Assembly (NCBI GenBank): GCA_035700025.1 | Contig: DASSOY010000035.1 | Coordinates: 1 to 56,691 of the forward strand | Source: Bacillales bacterium | Lineage (GTDB): Bacteria > Bacillota > Bacilli > Bacillales > DASSOY01 | Reading direction: 5' to 3' | DNA length: 56,691 bases | Shown here: positions 34,942-43,397 of the stretch, piece after piece | How the letters are laid out: every line of letters begins with the position of its first letter | Numbering within the stretch: position 1 is the first letter of the stretch | Position numbers and translations under genes: made by a program | The notes under the pieces: generated by a model | Databases searched by the model: none | Told to the model about the DNA's origin: nothing | What the model saw: the letters and a program-made list of their open reading frames with translations, nothing else

Positions 34942-35046
34942 GGAAACGGGTAACTCCCATTATTCGCGCCGCTTTGAACGAGTCCATACGAACGCCGTAC
35001 GGGTTACCTGGAATTCGAACAAATCCGACATTGGAAAACGGTTTCC
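34942..35046 (-). promoter_or_regulatory. Structured RNA element in the 5' leader of the winged-helix gene
   Basis: Nested helices: GGAAAC (35041-35046) with GTTTCC (34942-34947), and GGTAAC (35003-35008) with GTTACC (34949-34954); inside them CCGTACG-GCGTT-CGTATGG forms a hairpin whose G-U pair is only possible on the minus strand, which supports that strand. It lies between an extended -10 promoter and the start codon. I do not recognise a known riboswitch class. Confidence 0.45.
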
Positions 35047-35067
35047 TCCATCAAACAACATAGTTCA

Positions 35068-35076
35068 ATTATACCA
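35068..35076 (-). promoter_or_regulatory. Extended -10 promoter of the winged-helix gene leader
   Basis: TGGTATAAT on the minus strand is a perfect extended -10 (TGnTATAAT). No convincing -35 hexamer lies 17 bases upstream, which is usual for extended -10 promoters. Transcription would start near 35061, about 300 bases before the gene. Confidence 0.55.
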
Positions 35077-35206
35077 TGGAAATGAAAGGAAAAGGAATTG
35101 GTTTGTTAGTTCGTTGTCTCCGGCTTGATTGCTGCGTTCAACTGTTTTGATCGACATTTGGTAAAAAAAAGACACCCACTGGACGTGAATGCCTTTTGCG
35201 AACGAA

Positions 35207-35497
35207 TCATCGAAAGATCAACCGTCGGGAATACAAATAGTACCCGCCGGCAATAAGCAAGAGCAACAGGAAAAAGAAAACCCATGCTTGGTAGCCTCCG
35301 TAAGCGGGAGGCGGCGGACCCGGCGGCTGTGGCGGCGGAGGAATCTGTCCGGCCGGACGATAAACCGGGGGTGGATCAATTGGCGAACCGAAAGCGTCGT
35401 TCGGATTCGGCCCGTAAAAGCTATAAGGCGCAGCCGTCCATCGAGGCGATGGCACGACCGCAGGCGGGGTCATTCCAAAACGACTCGGATAAACCAT
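35207..35497 (-). CDS. Small proline-rich membrane-anchored protein
   Basis: A 96-residue protein of unknown function. Residues 1-68 are rich in Pro, Gly and Tyr (PNPNDAFGSPIDPPPVYRP, PPPPQPPGPPPPAYGGY), and one C-terminal membrane helix (WVFFFLLLLLIAGGYYLY) ends in a basic RRLIFR tail. ATG 35497 has GGAGGAGG 7 bases before it; a longer in-frame reading upstream lacks a ribosome binding site. Small proline-rich tail-anchored proteins are often linked to sporulation or cell surface in Bacillaceae, but I have no evidence for that here. Confidence 0.7.
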   Translation of the reverse strand: MVYPSRFGMTPPAVVPSPRWTAAPYSFYGPNPNDAFGSPIDPPPVYRPAGQIPPPPQPPGPPPPAYGGYQAWVFFFLLLLLIAGGYYLYSRRLIFR

Positions 35498-35728
35498 TTG
35501 CAACCTCCTCCTTGCTGTATTCAGTTCCTTTTTTCGACGATAGCGCAGGTCAAACCAGCTTAAGTGATGAGTCACAGTTAAGAATCATCGAGTCCGGCCC
35601 GGGTATTTTTATGATGAAACGGTTACGATAGTCTATGTCGTTTACCCTCGTTTGCCAAGTCGTCCCGCGCCCAATTCATGTGTGGAAACAAAGAAAAAAG
35701 GTTATCATAGGAACAGCAGCGATAAAGG

Positions 35729-36553
35729 ATGGATGAAGACGTGCCTTACATGAACATCGACAAAATCAACATTTATTATGAAACCCACGCGTGCCGCAAA
35801 CCTTCTTCGGACACGGTGGTCCTTATTCACGGTTACCTATCTTCCGTTTTTAGTTTCAGGCGGATCATTCCGCTGTTGCGCGAAACCTGTTCCGTCGTCG
35901 CCATCGATTTGCCGGGTTTCGGGGACAGCGACAAAACAAAAGCGTTTACCTATTCCTTAGCCAATTACGGAAACTTCATCCACAAAGTTTTGAATCGTTT
36001 AAACATCGAGAAAGCGGTGTTGGTCGGTCACTCGATGGGCGGCCAGATCGCCTTACACGCCGCAAGACAAGCGCCGTCACGCGTTCATAAGCTTATTTTG
36101 CTAGCCAGTTCCGGTTATCTTAAACCGTTCGACAAAAAAATGATCTTGCTGTCCTACCTCCCTTTCTTTTCGGTATTCGTCAAGCGAATGTTTGCGAAGA
36201 AAAACGCGGAAGAGGTCCTGCATGAAGTCGTAAACGACCCTTCAATCATTGATCGGTTGATGATTGATCGCTACGTGAAACCGTTACAATCTCGTTCGTT
36301 CTACAAAGCGATGGTCGGTTTGCTGAGACAGCACGGCGGAGACTTGACTTCTCAACAATTGCGGGACATCCAAGTTCCCGTTCAACTTCTTTGGGGCAAA
36401 CAAGACCGGATCGTTCCGTTGTCTATCGGAGAACAACTGCAAAATGACCTCCCGAATGCCAAGCTCCATGTCATCAACGACAGCGGGCACTTGCTTCCCG
36501 AAGAAAAACCGGAGGAAGTATTCCGCCATTTATCCGCATTCCTTAACCAATGA
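35729..36553 (+). CDS. Alpha/beta hydrolase (YugF-like)
   Basis: A 274-residue hydrolase with an HGYLSS oxyanion region, DLPGFGDSD, nucleophile elbow VGHSMGGQ (Ser about 102), Asp in WGKQDRIVP and His in INDSGHLLPEE, so a complete catalytic triad. Substrate unknown. The start is uncertain: ATG 35729 is only 3 bases from AAAGGA; GTG 35741 is 11 bases from it. Monocistronic with its own terminator. Confidence 0.88.
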   Translation: MDEDVPYMNIDKINIYYETHACRKPSSDTVVLIHGYLSSVFSFRRIIPLLRETCSVVAIDLPGFGDSDKTKAFTYSLANYGNFIHKVLNRLNIEKAVLVGHSMGGQIALHAARQAPSRVHKLILLASSGYLKPFDKKMILLSYLPFFSVFVKRMFAKKNAEEVLHEVVNDPSIIDRLMIDRYVKPLQSRSFYKAMVGLLRQHGGDLTSQQLRDIQVPVQLLWGKQDRIVPLSIGEQLQNDLPNAKLHVINDSGHLLPEEKPEEVFRHLSAFLNQ

Positions 36554-36594
36554 ACACGGCCGCCCGGAAATATCGGAACGGCCGTTGTTTTTTT
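36554..36594 (+). terminator. Intrinsic terminator after the hydrolase gene
   Basis: AACACGGCCG pairs with CGGCCGTTGTT across a 16-base loop, followed by a T-run. It reaches the end of the convergent permease gene. Confidence 0.75.
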
Positions 36595-38167
36595 ATTCGT
36601 CTTCGGGATCGTCGATGATCGGTTTAGACAAACTGCTTTGGACCCCCCAATAATAAAATACGAGCGCTCCCGCCGCGCAAATGATCGTATCCCACGGGGC
36701 AGGGATGATCGCAGGCTCCATCGACTTCGGAATAAAGCTTCCGAGATAAGACATCACGAACATGAAAAGGTAATAAAATATCAACCAAAGCGAAGCTTTG
36801 AAGTGTTTCCCGATGACCTTTCCGTTGTAATCTTCGTTGCGGTCGACAAAGGCGAAATAAAACAAGAGAGAAGGAACGATGATCGGAATGAGGAAGGAAA
36901 TGACCTTCCAGCCGCCCCAATAAACGACGAGCGTCGCAGCCAAAAACGCCAATGGAGCGAGCACCGATGCGCCTTTCAAATAAAACGGGCGTTTCATCTC
37001 CGGCGCACTTTTTCTCAACGCCATTAACGAGGTCGGCCCAACGACGAATGTGAGCGCTTTCGCCGAAGTGCTCGCGACGACAAGCCCTTCCCACACTTGA
37101 AATTGCGCCGGCGACATCCAAAGGATGGCTAGAACGAACGTAAGCCAGAGCGCTCCCCTCGGGAGACCCGTACGTTTGTCGATCTTTTGAAACCATTTAT
37201 AAAACGTTTCGTTTTTCGCCCAAGCAAAAATCGTGCGAGCCGTAGCGGAAAAATAAATATTTCCGGTCGCCGAGGGAGATATGACGGCATCGATCAAGAC
37301 GAGATTGGCCAACCAGCTCAATCCAAGTACACTAGCCAGTCCTGCCCAAGGAGAATCAAAATTGACGGAACGCCAACCTCCTGCCAATTTACCGTCCGGA
37401 ACCGCGCCGATAAACGCAAACTGCAACAACAAATAAATCACCAATCCGGCAAGGACCGACAAGATGATTGCTTTTGGAACGTCGGACTGCGGCCGCCTTG
37501 CTTCACCTGCAAATTCGACCGGCATTCGGAATCCGTTAAATGCGAAAACGATCCCCGCTCCGGTAACCGCGGCGAATATGCCGTCCAACCCTCCTGGTTT
37601 GGCCCCGCCTACGGAGAAGTTGTCAAAGTCCAAATGCATGAACAAAAAAATGATAATTAAGGACGGGACGAGAAACTTAAAGATCGTCACGACCGTGTTT
37701 GATTTACCAAAAACGTTAACGCTCCAATAATTAATGAGAAAAAATAAAACGAGCCAGGCGATTTGGAAAAGAAAACCGATCACCGTCGGACTGCCGTCGG
37801 CTGCCCCTAAGGCCGGCCACCATACTTGTGCATACCCGCGAACCGCCTCCACCTCAATCGCGGCGACGCTCGAATAGGCAAGCATTGAAATAAAACCGAT
37901 CATAAAGCCGATCGTCGACCCGTGGGTAAAATGAGGATAACGTATAAATCCGCCCGCGCGCGGCAGCGCCGCCGATAGTTCAGCATAAACAAGGCCGATC
38001 AAGATGACAATGACCGCACCGATAATCCATGAAATCCAGACATCCGGACCGGAAACGACAGCTCCTCTCTGCGCGGCGTAAAGCCAACCTGAGCCAATAA
38101 TCGAACCGACGCCGAGAAAAAACAAGTCGGCGAGGCTCAGTTTTTTCTTAAGCTTCCCTTGTGCCAT
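36593..38167 (-). CDS. APC-family amino-acid permease (YveA-like)
   Basis: A 524-residue membrane protein with about 12-14 helices. The first helix carries the APC-family GVGSIIGSGWLYA glycine motif, and FNGFRMPVEFAGEARRPQSDVPKAI is the conserved loop of the family. The closest remembered relative is the aspartate/proton symporter YveA, so an acidic amino acid is a reasonable guess for the substrate. ATG 38167 has AAAGGAGG 6 bases upstream. It is monocistronic. Confidence 0.88.
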   Translation of the reverse strand: MAQGKLKKKLSLADLFFLGVGSIIGSGWLYAAQRGAVVSGPDVWISWIIGAVIVILIGLVYAELSAALPRAGGFIRYPHFTHGSTIGFMIGFISMLAYSSVAAIEVEAVRGYAQVWWPALGAADGSPTVIGFLFQIAWLVLFFLINYWSVNVFGKSNTVVTIFKFLVPSLIIIFLFMHLDFDNFSVGGAKPGGLDGIFAAVTGAGIVFAFNGFRMPVEFAGEARRPQSDVPKAIILSVLAGLVIYLLLQFAFIGAVPDGKLAGGWRSVNFDSPWAGLASVLGLSWLANLVLIDAVISPSATGNIYFSATARTIFAWAKNETFYKWFQKIDKRTGLPRGALWLTFVLAILWMSPAQFQVWEGLVVASTSAKALTFVVGPTSLMALRKSAPEMKRPFYLKGASVLAPLAFLAATLVVYWGGWKVISFLIPIIVPSLLFYFAFVDRNEDYNGKVIGKHFKASLWLIFYYLFMFVMSYLGSFIPKSMEPAIIPAPWDTIICAAGALVFYYWGVQSSLSKPIIDDPEDE

Positions 38168-38244
38168 AATATCCTCCTTTTCGTGAAACTTGATGTTTAT
38201 CTTTTTCCACGAAAAGAGGTTGTCTGAAACGGGACGAAAGTAAC

Positions 38245-38272
38245 AAAAAGCACCCCTCGGGGGGTGCTTTTT
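38245..38272 (-). terminator. Intrinsic terminator after yuiC
   Basis: AAAAAGCACCCC-TCGG-GGGGTGCTTTTT, perfect 12-bp stem with A/T ends, overlaps the yuiC stop. It can also act in the other direction. Confidence 0.88.
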
Positions 38273-38939
38273 AAGTTTCTTTCTTCGCGCGTCTGCCGTC
38301 GACGCGCAACGATTTCTCGGCGTTCAGTCTTTCCAATGTGGCTTGAGAAAGCGTGCCGTCTCCTTCTTCGACGACATAAACTTTCACTTTCCGCTTTCCC
38401 CAATGGCGATAAACGTCTTCAACCGTTTCAAAATATAAATCGATTTCATTGCCTTCGATAGCTGAACCAATATCAGCAACGATTCCGTACCCGTATCCGG
38501 GGACATATAAAATCGTCCCGATCGGAAACACGGAAGGATCGGCAGCAATCGTCGACATAAAGTCACGCGTGACTTTAACACCGCTGTATGTGATGCCGTA
38601 CCCAGGATGGTTTGGCGTTTTCCCGGTCGATTCGACTCCAGCTGTATAACCTGTAGCAACGACCATCTTCGATGGCAGCTGGCTCAAATCGCCGGGACGA
38701 ATCGACAAATCGCCCAACGCTTCTTGTTCCTTGTCGGGTACAGTCTTTTGTTTCAGGCGACGCTCAGACTTCGCGCTTTCTGTTCCCGATACCGCCGAAT
38801 CAAACGGAGCATGACGACCGAGCCATTGTTCAAGGTCTTTCGTTTCAACTCCGGAAACGGTTTGAAAAGTGGCGCCGAGCGCCCATACGAACAAGACGGT
38901 CATAGCCAATCTTCTCAAGCCGGTCTTTACGGTCTCCAC
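38271..38939 (-). CDS. yuiC: Secreted 3D-domain protein YuiC
   Basis: A 222-residue exported protein: N-terminal signal/anchor ([18 protein letters not shown]), a charged linker, and the C-terminal 3D domain named for three Asp: [23 protein letters not shown] and [19 protein letters not shown]. In B. subtilis YuiC is a mini lytic transglycosylase-like enzyme acting on peptidoglycan. GTG 38939 has GAGGAG 7 bases upstream. The place next to yuiB and yuiA agrees. Confidence 0.92.
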   Translation of the reverse strand: METVKTGLRRLAMTVLFVWALGATFQTVSGVETKDLEQWLGRHAPFDSAVSGTESAKSERRLKQKTVPDKEQEALGDLSIRPGDLSQLPSKMVVATGYTAGVESTGKTPNHPGYGITYSGVKVTRDFMSTIAADPSVFPIGTILYVPGYGYGIVADIGSAIEGNEIDLYFETVEDVYRHWGKRKVKVYVVEEGDGTLSQATLERLNAEKSLRVDGRRAKKET

Positions 38940-39025
38940 TGTTCCACTCCTCTCTTCTCTTCAAAACAGTCTTCCCGAAGAAAAGAAAGATATACGAGGA
39001 GGGATATAAGAATACGAACATCAAT

Positions 39026-39063
39026 GAAAAAAACTTTCTTTTCGTTGTACGAAAAGAAAGTTT
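39026..39063 (-). terminator. Intrinsic terminator after yuiB
   Basis: A perfect 14-bp stem (AAACTTTCTTTTCG and complement, loop of 5) followed by T residues on the minus strand, 5 bases after the yuiB stop. Confidence 0.88.
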
Positions 39064-39067
39064 CTCG

Positions 39068-39397
39068 CTAAAACATTTGATACCCTTTGACACGCAAGAT
39101 GCGAATGACGATGCCCGCCGTGACTGCACCTAGAAAACCCGCGCTCAATACGGCGATATCGACCGGTTGCAGACCGGTCAGCCGCGTACCGAGACTGACA
39201 ATGCTCTCATTGAAATTCGTAATGTATTCATACATGTGAACGCGATCGACGATGAGCACGACGATAAAAGGATACACGACCGCCGGCACCCAAGAAGACC
39301 GCAGCAACATGTTGACGATAAAACCGATGCCAAAAAACAACACCATGAAAAGAACGATCGAAATAATGATTTGCGCCGGGTTCATTTGAATCGGCAT
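39068..39397 (-). CDS. yuiB: YuiB-family membrane protein
   Basis: A 109-residue protein with three membrane helices (IIISIVLFMVLFFGIGFIVNMLL, VVYPFIVVLIVDRV, VDIAVLSAGFLGAVTAGIVIRIL). It matches YuiB in size, layout and position between yuiC and yuiA; function unknown. ATG 39397 is close to GGTGGAG; ATG 39385 four codons inside is another possible start. Confidence 0.85.
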   Translation of the reverse strand: MPIQMNPAQIIISIVLFMVLFFGIGFIVNMLLRSSWVPAVVYPFIVVLIVDRVHMYEYITNFNESIVSLGTRLTGLQPVDIAVLSAGFLGAVTAGIVIRILRVKGYQMF

Positions 39398-39470
39398 CTC
39401 TCCACCCCCATAATTCCCTTTTTAGTTTACTTCACCCCATAGAGATCGTCAATTTAACGATTTCCGGTGA

Positions 39471-39500
39471 AAAAAAAGAGAATTGGAGGATTCCAATTCC
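39471..39500 (-). terminator. Intrinsic terminator after yuiA
   Basis: GGAATTGGAA…CCAATTC stem followed by eight T on the minus strand, 21 bases after the yuiA stop. Confidence 0.8.
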
Positions 39501-39520
39501 TTCATCTTTATATTATTTCA

Positions 39521-39649
39521 TTATCGATTCTTTCCGCTTCCATGACAATGCTCGCAGGTCTCGGAACCGCCCAACAGCAACTGGAAGTAACCGCGGCCGC
39601 CGCAATACGGACATCTGTTTTGATTCGCATGGTTCGTATGGTTTCTCAA
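39521..39649 (-). CDS. yuiA: YuiA, tiny zinc-ribbon-like protein
   Basis: A 42-residue protein that is easily missed because of its length and TTG start. It contains two DnaJ-type knuckles, CPYCGGRGYF and CEHCHGSGKNR, separated by QLLLGGSET, and an Asn/His-rich N-terminus. AAAGGGAG lies 8 bases before TTG 39649. The size, motif and position between yuiB and yumB match YuiA of B. subtilis. Zinc binding through the four Cys is expected; the role is unknown. Confidence 0.85.
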   Translation of the reverse strand: MRNHTNHANQNRCPYCGGRGYFQLLLGGSETCEHCHGSGKNR

Positions 39650-39822
39650 TATCCGCACTCCCTTTCTAAGTTTTCAGATAATAATAACAGCTGCTCGAAA
39701 TCCTGTAAAACCGCTGTTTGGACCGTGAAAGCCGATGAAAGCGAATACAACTCCATATAACACGAATTTTCTTACATTTTCTTATTTTTTTATACGGATA
39801 GTGAAAATTTCCGGCCATAAAT

Positions 39823-39851
39823 AACACCCGTTCTTATAAAGAACGGGTGTT
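39823..39851 (-). terminator. Hairpin after yumB, probable terminator
   Basis: A perfect 13-bp stem (AACACCCGTTCTT and complement, loop of 3) stands 10 bases after the yumB stop. The T-run after it is short, so termination is likely but not certain. Confidence 0.65.
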
Positions 39852-39861
39852 GAATGAGTGG

Positions 39862-41070
39862 TTATCCCAAAAGATTCAATTTCCCTTTTTTCAAGACGAG
39901 TCCCGGACCTCCGAGCAACAACAAGTACCGATTGTCAATGATTTTCTTCATCGCGGAAGCCGTCGATCCGTACAACTTATGATCGCCGAATACGATGCCG
40001 ATCGCCTCACGTCCGCCGAGTGACGCGACGGTGCCTTTGTTGTCATACTTGAACGCCTTCAATGAACCGCCTTTAAGCAACGCTTTCAAGTTGTTCGCGA
40101 CAGTATAAGCTTCTTGAATAGCAATTTGTGCGGTCGGCGGGTACGGCCGGTCGTTCTCCGGATTCATAACCAGCGCACAATCGCCAATCACAAAGACGTT
40201 GTCATAACCCGGTGCGCGCATGTCGTCGCGTACCGGTACTTTGCTGCGATTCGTTTCGAATCCCGAATTTTCAACGATCGCATTCGCTTTAACGCCGCCG
40301 GTCCAAACGACTGTTCCGGCTTTGATTTCTTCGCCGGATCCGACAATTACGCTGTTTTCGGTAACTTCTTTGATCATCGTGTCGATTTTGAATTCGACGC
40401 CCCTGCTTTCCAGCAAGTTCATCCCATATTCGACGAGTTCTTTGTCAAACCCAGGCAAGGCGGTCGGAGCCGCCTCAATGTTAATCAAACGAACTTTCTC
40501 GCGGGGAATGTCGTACTCTTGGCAAAGCTCTGGAATGCGAGCCGTCAATTCGCCGACAAACTCGATACCGGTGAAACCTGCACCTCCGACGACGATCGTG
40601 AGAAGCTCGTCTTTCCGTTCGTCTTCGTCATGGTACCTCGCAAATTGATACTCAATGTGATCACGAATTCTCCGCGAGGAATCAATGCTTGTGATCGAAA
40701 AGGCATTTTCCTCGAGACCAGTGATCCCGAATGTCGCCGTTTCAAAACCTAACGAAACAACTAGATAGTCGTATTCAAGCTCGTCTTTTTCCAATACGAC
40801 GCGGTTTTCGTCCGGCTTAATTTCGACAACCGTGTCGACGACTAAATTGACCCGGTTCATGTCGAGCACGTCGCTGATGAGCATGCGGACACGATCTTGA
40901 TGGAGCGTTCCTGCGGCAGCTTCATGCAGCCAAGTGGTCTGATAATGATAGTTGTGTTTGTTAACGAGCGTAATGTGGGCGTCGTTTACCCCCAATTTCT
41001 TCGTCAACTGCGATGCCGTGATCATGCCGCCGTACCCGGCACCTAAGATTACGATTTTCGGCTTTTGCAA
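39862..41070 (-). CDS. yumB: Type II NADH dehydrogenase-like protein YumB
   Basis: A 402-residue FAD-dependent NADH:quinone oxidoreductase (NDH-2) family protein attached to the inner membrane face. FAD motif [13 protein letters not shown] at the N-terminus, NADH motif [18 protein letters not shown] near residue 160, second FAD motif [10 protein letters not shown] near 290, quinone-side [14 protein letters not shown] 41070 is the start, with AGGTGAT 5-6 bases upstream. It is divergent from yumC, as in B. subtilis. Confidence 0.93.
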   Translation of the reverse strand: MQKPKIVILGAGYGGMITASQLTKKLGVNDAHITLVNKHNYHYQTTWLHEAAAGTLHQDRVRMLISDVLDMNRVNLVVDTVVEIKPDENRVVLEKDELEYDYLVVSLGFETATFGITGLEENAFSITSIDSSRRIRDHIEYQFARYHDEDERKDELLTIVVGGAGFTGIEFVGELTARIPELCQEYDIPREKVRLINIEAAPTALPGFDKELVEYGMNLLESRGVEFKIDTMIKEVTENSVIVGSGEEIKAGTVVWTGGVKANAIVENSGFETNRSKVPVRDDMRAPGYDNVFVIGDCALVMNPENDRPYPPTAQIAIQEAYTVANNLKALLKGGSLKAFKYDNKGTVASLGGREAIGIVFGDHKLYGSTASAMKKIIDNRYLLLLGGPGLVLKKGKLNLLG

Positions 41071-41357
41071 AACGAATCACCTGCACTTTTATAATGATGT
41101 AAATATATGAGGAAAAATTGACAAAGGCCAATTCTCATCCAGACTTTGTGACATATTTCACTAAGTATGACGCGCACGTTTCCGCGATTCACCAAATCAA
41201 AGCAAGATGAATCGCCGCCCTTATTCATGATATTCCTTTTTTCCTCTTATTTCAACCGGAAACCTTTATAATTGGACCAAGGTTACGATATAATGATAAA
41301 GGCTTGAAACAAGCATGTTTGCAACATAACCGATCATTGAATACAGGGGGGCTCATT

Positions 41358-42350
41358 TTGACCAACGAAAATTTATACGACATTACGATCATCGGAGGCG
41401 GACCGACCGGCTTGTTCACCGCTTTTTACGGCGGTTTACGCAAAATGAAAGTGAAGATCATTGAAGCGTTGCCCCAGCTCGGCGGTCAATTGTCTGCCCT
41501 TTATCCTGAGAAAGATATTTTGGACGTCGCCGGTTTTCCGAAAATCAGCGGTCAACAGCTCATCGACAATCTCGTCCAACAAGCCCGATTTTTTCAACCG
41601 ACCGAAGTTCTCGGCGAAAAAGTGGAATCCATTGAGAAACTCGATGAACGTTATTTCAAATTAACGACGGATAAAGACACGCATTACTCTAAGACGGTGA
41701 TTATCACCGCTGGGGTCGGCGCGTTCGAACCGAGACGGCTCCGCATTGAAAACGCAGAACGTTTCGAGGGCAAGAACCTTCATTATTTTGTCACCGACAT
41801 GAAACAATTCGCCGGTGAAAACGTTCTTGTTTGCGGCGGCGGTGATTCGGCTGTCGATTGGTCGTTAATGTTGGAACCGATCGCCAAACACGTGTCGCTC
41901 GTCCATCGCCGTGACACGTTCCGTGCACACGAACAAAGCGTGGAGAACTTAATGAAATCGAAAGTGGAAATCATTACTCCTTACGTCCCGGTGAAATTCG
42001 TCGACGACGGCGAACGCATACGTTCCGTCGTTCTTCAGGAAGCGAAAGGCGAAGACGAAAAACAAATCGACGTCGATTCGGTGATCGTCAATTACGGTTT
42101 CGTCTCATCCCTCGGACCGATCAAAGACTGGGGATTGGAAATCGAGAAAAATTCGATTGCTGTGAACACGAGAATGGAAACGAATATTAAAGGCATTTAC
42201 GGCGCCGGCGACATCGTCACGTACGACGGAAAGATCAAGTTGATCGCCACCGGGTTTGGAGAAGGACCAACCGCCGTCAACAATGCGAAATCATACATCG
42301 ACCCGAAAGCGCGCGTGCAACCGCAGCACAGCACGAATATGAAGTTCTAA
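41358..42350 (+). CDS. yumC: Ferredoxin/flavodoxin-NADP+ reductase YumC (TrxR-like type)
   Basis: A 330-residue flavoprotein of the thioredoxin-reductase-like FNR type, which has no CxxC. FAD motif [24 protein letters not shown] motif [18 protein letters not shown] followed by [10 protein letters not shown], and [11 protein letters not shown] near the C-terminus. It moves electrons between NADPH and ferredoxin or flavodoxin, and in Bacillus also reduces bacillithiol-related and flavodoxin-like partners in known cases. TTG 41358 has GGGGGG 6 bases upstream; a longer in-frame reading from 41304 lacks a site. A TATAAT at 41289-41294 is a likely -10. Confidence 0.93.
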   Translation: MTNENLYDITIIGGGPTGLFTAFYGGLRKMKVKIIEALPQLGGQLSALYPEKDILDVAGFPKISGQQLIDNLVQQARFFQPTEVLGEKVESIEKLDERYFKLTTDKDTHYSKTVIITAGVGAFEPRRLRIENAERFEGKNLHYFVTDMKQFAGENVLVCGGGDSAVDWSLMLEPIAKHVSLVHRRDTFRAHEQSVENLMKSKVEIITPYVPVKFVDDGERIRSVVLQEAKGEDEKQIDVDSVIVNYGFVSSLGPIKDWGLEIEKNSIAVNTRMETNIKGIYGAGDIVTYDGKIKLIATGFGEGPTAVNNAKSYIDPKARVQPQHSTNMKF

Positions 42351-42380
42351 CTTCTGGCCATACTATGATCGGTGAGGCCA

Positions 42381-42803
42381 ATGAAAATCGCAGTCTTTAC
42401 AGCAATGGAATGGATCAGGTGCAGCGTCTTGACGATCCTCAGCATACGCTTCGGGGAACGAGGCATATCCAACGTGATCCCGTTTCCGAAAGCGGATGGG
42501 GAACGTGAAGAATGGTTGACTCCGATGGAAAGATGGCTGTATGATTCGTTAAAGCAACTCGGGTTTCAAGTGCATGCAAAGAAAGCGCTCGGGCCGTTTG
42601 TTCTCGATGTTTGTTTGCCTGAGAAAAAAATAGCGATCCATTGTAAAGAAGAAACGGCGGGTGCGCTTGGGAAAGTTCGGATGGCCGAAAAAAGGCGTTA
42701 CTTACACAAGCACGGATGGAAAATGATGATGGTTCGCCCGCGTTGCCTCTATCATGACTTCCAAACCCATTTACGAATGCTTTCACGGTTACCGCAACAG
42801 TAA
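42381..42803 (+). CDS. DUF559/Vsr-like nuclease-fold protein, probably inactive
   Basis: About 140 residues. From WLTPMERWLYDSLKQLGFQVHAKKALGPFVLDVCLPEKKIAIHCKEE to YLHKHGWKMMMVR it follows the PD-(D/E)xK outline of DUF559/Vsr-type nucleases. Asp of FVLDV is kept, but the next catalytic acid is replaced by His-Cys (AIHCKEE instead of an ExD/ExK pattern), so cleavage is unlikely. The start is not certain: ATG 42381 is 3 bases from GGTGAGG; GTG 42474, with GAGG 10 bases upstream, would remove an odd N-terminus and give 109 residues. It follows yumC by 30 bases. Confidence 0.55.
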   Translation: MKIAVFTAMEWIRCSVLTILSIRFGERGISNVIPFPKADGEREEWLTPMERWLYDSLKQLGFQVHAKKALGPFVLDVCLPEKKIAIHCKEETAGALGKVRMAEKRRYLHKHGWKMMMVRPRCLYHDFQTHLRMLSRLPQQ

Positions 42804-42804
42804 A

Positions 42805-42827
42805 AAGCACTCCATAACGGAGTGCTT
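42805..42827. terminator. Hairpin between the nuclease-fold gene and yutM
   Basis: AAGCACTCC-ATAAC-GGAGTGCTT; on the minus strand it is followed by TTTTTA, so it more likely ends minus-strand transcription from yutM. Confidence 0.6.
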
Positions 42828-42988
42828 AAATGCTGGAACCGTTTTGTCGAATTTGGATTATCTCCCATCGACCAAGGTCAAAGAAATTCAACTCACTTTC
42901 TTTTATTGGAAGTGTTCCCGGTGTCGCTGCATTCAAGCGGAATTTGGACAAAAAAAGCATCCTTCCGCCCGCAGGCGAAAAGGTGAAG

Positions 42989-43342
42989 CTAACATTTTTC
43001 CGGCGTGCCTTCGTTTGTCGCTGTTTTGAACGAAGATCCGCAGCCGCATGTGAGCAGCGCGTTCGGATTGTCGATGACGAAACCGCCGCCCATCATGTTT
43101 TGTTTGTAATCGATTTTCGTGCCCTGCACGAGCGGCCGGCTGTCCGCGTCAATTAAAATTTTTAACCCTTGTATGTCAAGTTCCGTATCGTCGCCGCGGA
43201 TCTCGTCATCAAAACTCAATCCGTAGGACAAACCGCTGCACCCGCCGCCTTTCACGCCGAAACGCAAAAACTTTGCGGTGCTCCCTTCGGCTTTCATCAT
43301 GTCTTTAATTTGTTCTCCAGCTGCTTCCGTAAGCGTAATCAC
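42989..43342 (-). CDS. yutM: HesB/IscA/ErpA-type iron-sulfur protein YutM
   Basis: A 117-residue A-type iron-sulfur carrier with the three conserved Cys: GGGCSGLSY (Cys35) and TCGCGSSF (the CGC pair near the C-terminus). It hands clusters to target enzymes. GTG 43342 has AAAGGAGG 7 bases upstream. It stands beside dapF and yuzB, as in B. subtilis. Confidence 0.94.
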   Translation of the reverse strand: MITLTEAAGEQIKDMMKAEGSTAKFLRFGVKGGGCSGLSYGLSFDDEIRGDDTELDIQGLKILIDADSRPLVQGTKIDYKQNMMGGGFVIDNPNALLTCGCGSSFKTATNEGTPEKC

Positions 43343-43397
43343 GCGAAATCCTCCTTTGCTCGCGATTTACTTATAGTATAGAAGGAATTTGCCCCGA

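Larger units (their letters stand above)
34757..35206. other. 450-base gene-free stretch with a structured leader
   Basis: No coding gene is supported. On the minus strand it carries the promoter and structured 5' leader of the winged-helix gene (35076 down to 34757). Between 35100 and 35206 I see nothing recognisable apart from an A-run near 35164. Confidence 0.5.

Noticed and set aside
34942..35046. T-box or known riboswitch in the leader of the winged-helix gene
   Set aside because: No T-box sequence, no specifier loop, and no conserved core of a riboswitch class that I can recognise; kept only as an unclassified structured leader.
42840..42988. Possible small gene between the nuclease-fold gene and yutM
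   Set aside because: No start codon with ribosome binding site on either strand, and no recognisable motif.
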